From assembly GCA_902826945.1 (NCBI GenBank), contig CADEGS010000237.1, positions 1 through 6,600 of the forward strand: DNA of 6,600 nucleotides, written 5' to 3'. Source of the stretch: an uncultured bacterium. Lineage in GTDB: Bacteria > Planctomycetota > UBA1135 > GCA-002686595. This document shows, in pieces, positions 5,244 through 6,600 of this stretch. The notes under the pieces were generated by a model that was given only the letters and a program-made list of their open reading frames with translations, was not told the origin of the DNA and did no database searches. A program made the translations under genes and the position numbers. Within the stretch, counting starts at the first letter, position 1; every line of letters starts with the position of its first letter.

Positions 5244-6599
5244 ATGATCCACCGCTCCGGGTCCGTCGTCGCCGTCTTGGCGGCCGTCCTGCTCGCGCTC
5301 CCCGCCGCCGCCCGCGCGCCCGCCTCTCCGCCGCCGCTCGGCCAGGGGCTCGTGCCGCCGCTGCAGCTCGTCGGCGTGGCCGAGGATCCCGTCCCGCTCG
5401 ACCAGATGGGCGCGGCGCTCGAGGTCCAGGGCAACTACCTGTTCGTCGGCGCGCCGGGCGACGCGCGCGGGCGCGTGGACGTGTGGTATCGCGCGCCCGC
5501 CGGCTACCTCTACGTGCAACAGCTGCGCGCGCCGGCGTCGATCGCCGCGCAGGACGACCAGTTCGGGCGCTCGCTGGCGGCCGACGGCGGCGTGCTCGTG
5601 GTCGGCACGCGCACGGGCACGTACGCCGGGCGCGCGGTCGTCTTCCGCCGCGCCCCGAGCGGCCTGTACGCCTTCGAGCAGGTGCTCGCGCCCTCGAGCG
5701 GCAGCGTCGCCTACAGCCTGTTCGCCGAGCGCCTGGCCGTGGTCGAGGGCGCGCTCGTCGCCGCGACGGCGCCGGGATCCTTCGCCGTGCACGTCTTCGA
5801 GGCCGACGCGAGCGGGCGCTTCCCGGCGCTCTCGACGCGCGTGCTCGACGCCGTGAGCACCGCCACGCTGCCCTCGAGCGCCTGGTCGAGCGGCTTCGGC
5901 AGCACGATCGCCGCGCACCGCGCGCAGACGGGCGAGGTGCGCCTGCTCGTCGGCATGCGCGACGCCTGCTTCTACCAGTCGCCGCTCGCGCCCGCGCCCG
6001 ACGAGACCACGCCGAACGCGCTCGGCGCGACCGCCGCGCGCACCGGTTGCGTGGCCGTGCTGCAGCAGAGCGGCGCCGCGTGGCTGCTGGCGCAGCGCCT
6101 GATCCCCGACTTCAGCAAGGTGAAGGATTTCGGCTTCGAGATCGAGGCGGACGGCGCGCGCGTCGCGGTCGGCGGCGTCTACTCGCGCGTCTTCTCGAAC
6201 GGCCTCGACGCGGGCACGGCCTCGGTCTACGAGTGGACCGGCGCCTCCTTCGAGCTCCTGAAGACGATCTGGCCGAAGTTCCCGCAGCAGGCGGGCCTGT
6301 TCGGCTACTCGCTCGCGTTCTCCGGCGACTACCTGCTCGTCGGGCAGCCCCAGCTCTGGGGCGGCCTGCCGGGGCTGGTCGAGCTGTTCCGCCTCGAGGG
6401 GAGCGACCTCGTGCGCGTCGCGCTGCTCGCGGCACCCGACGGCAACGCCGCGGCGGACGCGACCTCGCTCGGCGACTCCTTCGGCCGCAACGTCGTCTGC
6501 AACGACCACGGCGAGGTGATCGTCGCCGCGCCCTTCAGCGCCCCGAACGGCGGCGCGCCGCCGCAGTACGCGGGCGGGGCGCTCTACCTGCTGCGCTAG
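5244..6599 (+). CDS. Secreted FG-GAP repeat protein, seven-bladed beta-propeller
   Basis: A 451-residue exported protein made almost entirely of FG-GAP (integrin-alpha-like) repeats. A Sec signal peptide covers about residues 1-25 (R4, hydrophobic 8-19, small residues 21-25). Seven blades can be laid out at about 54-97, 106-150, 158-200, 217-287, 296-343, 351-397 and 411-451. Good examples are QFGRSLAADGGVLVVGT (106-122), DFGFEIEADGARVAVGG (295-311) and LFGYSLAFSGDYLLVG (352-367). Blade 4 carries an insertion of about 25 residues between C242 and C269, a possible disulfide. The acidic calcium loops of integrin repeats are not obvious. The chain stops after the third strand of blade 7, while residues 38-46 look like a lone fourth strand, suggesting N- to C-terminal closure of the ring. 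The start at 5244 places the signal peptide first, although no Shine-Dalgarno sequence is seen. Such proteins usually bind partners or surfaces rather than catalyse; the ligand is unknown. It probably has its own promoter. Confidence 0.9.
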   Translation: MIHRSGSVVAVLAAVLLALPAAARAPASPPPLGQGLVPPLQLVGVAEDPVPLDQMGAALEVQGNYLFVGAPGDARGRVDVWYRAPAGYLYVQQLRAPASIAAQDDQFGRSLAADGGVLVVGTRTGTYAGRAVVFRRAPSGLYAFEQVLAPSSGSVAYSLFAERLAVVEGALVAATAPGSFAVHVFEADASGRFPALSTRVLDAVSTATLPSSAWSSGFGSTIAAHRAQTGEVRLLVGMRDACFYQSPLAPAPDETTPNALGATAARTGCVAVLQQSGAAWLLAQRLIPDFSKVKDFGFEIEADGARVAVGGVYSRVFSNGLDAGTASVYEWTGASFELLKTIWPKFPQQAGLFGYSLAFSGDYLLVGQPQLWGGLPGLVELFRLEGSDLVRVALLAAPDGNAAADATSLGDSFGRNVVCNDHGEVIVAAPFSAPNGGAPPQYAGGALYLLR

Positions 6600-6600
6600 G

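Noticed and set aside
2918..5434. 838-codon open frame on the minus strand opposite the unknown exported protein
   Set aside because: Composition is Arg/Ala/Gly/His-rich with no recognisable domain. It is what antisense frames look like in DNA with G/C third positions. The plus-strand gene has a ribosome-binding site and signal peptide.
4641..6509. 622-codon minus-strand frame opposite the FG-GAP gene
   Set aside because: Low-complexity antisense shadow; the plus strand encodes clear FG-GAP repeats.
1..6600. Search for tRNA, rRNA, CRISPR, insertion sequences, toxin-antitoxin or defence genes
   Set aside because: No cloverleaf, repeat-spacer array, transposase motif, terminal repeats, or compositional break suggesting recent transfer was seen.

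Overview
The window is extremely G+C-rich (about three quarters G+C by eye), with strong G/C bias at third codon positions. It carries five complete genes and no RNA genes, mobile elements or CRISPR. The ECF sigma factor is of the PF07638/TIGR02999 type, which is greatly expanded in Planctomycetota and also found in Acidobacteriota and Myxococcota. Together with a secreted FG-GAP propeller protein, it points to a planctomycete-like, slow-growing environmental bacterium. The phylum assignment is an inference.

Layout: an ECF sigma factor (14-580, minus strand) diverges from a small lipoprotein gene (856-1551, plus). A 275-bp spacer with overlapping palindromes separates them. Next comes a 224-bp spacer packed with G+C hairpins, then an MscS-family mechanosensitive channel (1776-2921). 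A 686-aa exported protein of unknown function (2954-5014) starts 32 bp later and probably shares its transcript. A short hairpin with a T-run follows. A 229-bp spacer then leads to a secreted seven-bladed FG-GAP beta-propeller protein (5244-6599), which ends at the window edge.

Four of the five products belong to the cell envelope: a lipoprotein, an inner-membrane tension-gated channel, a periplasmic or secreted coiled-coil protein, and a secreted propeller. The fifth is a transcription regulator. The plausible theme is envelope physiology, but only the channel and the unknown protein next to it have spacing that supports co-expression. The sigma factor reads out of the window to the left, so its partner gene (often a Ser/Thr kinase in this family) cannot be seen.

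The most interesting signals are not coding. Three intergenic regions each contain an octamer of the form GCTA(C/G)(C/G)GT placed like a promoter -10 element, giving a testable local promoter consensus. For the channel gene, the predicted start of transcription leads straight into three successive strong hairpins. The last of these covers the weak ribosome-binding site 4 nt before the ATG. The propeller gene has a comparable bulged hairpin ahead of its start. I found no evidence of a defence system, biosynthetic cluster or other new multi-gene system here.
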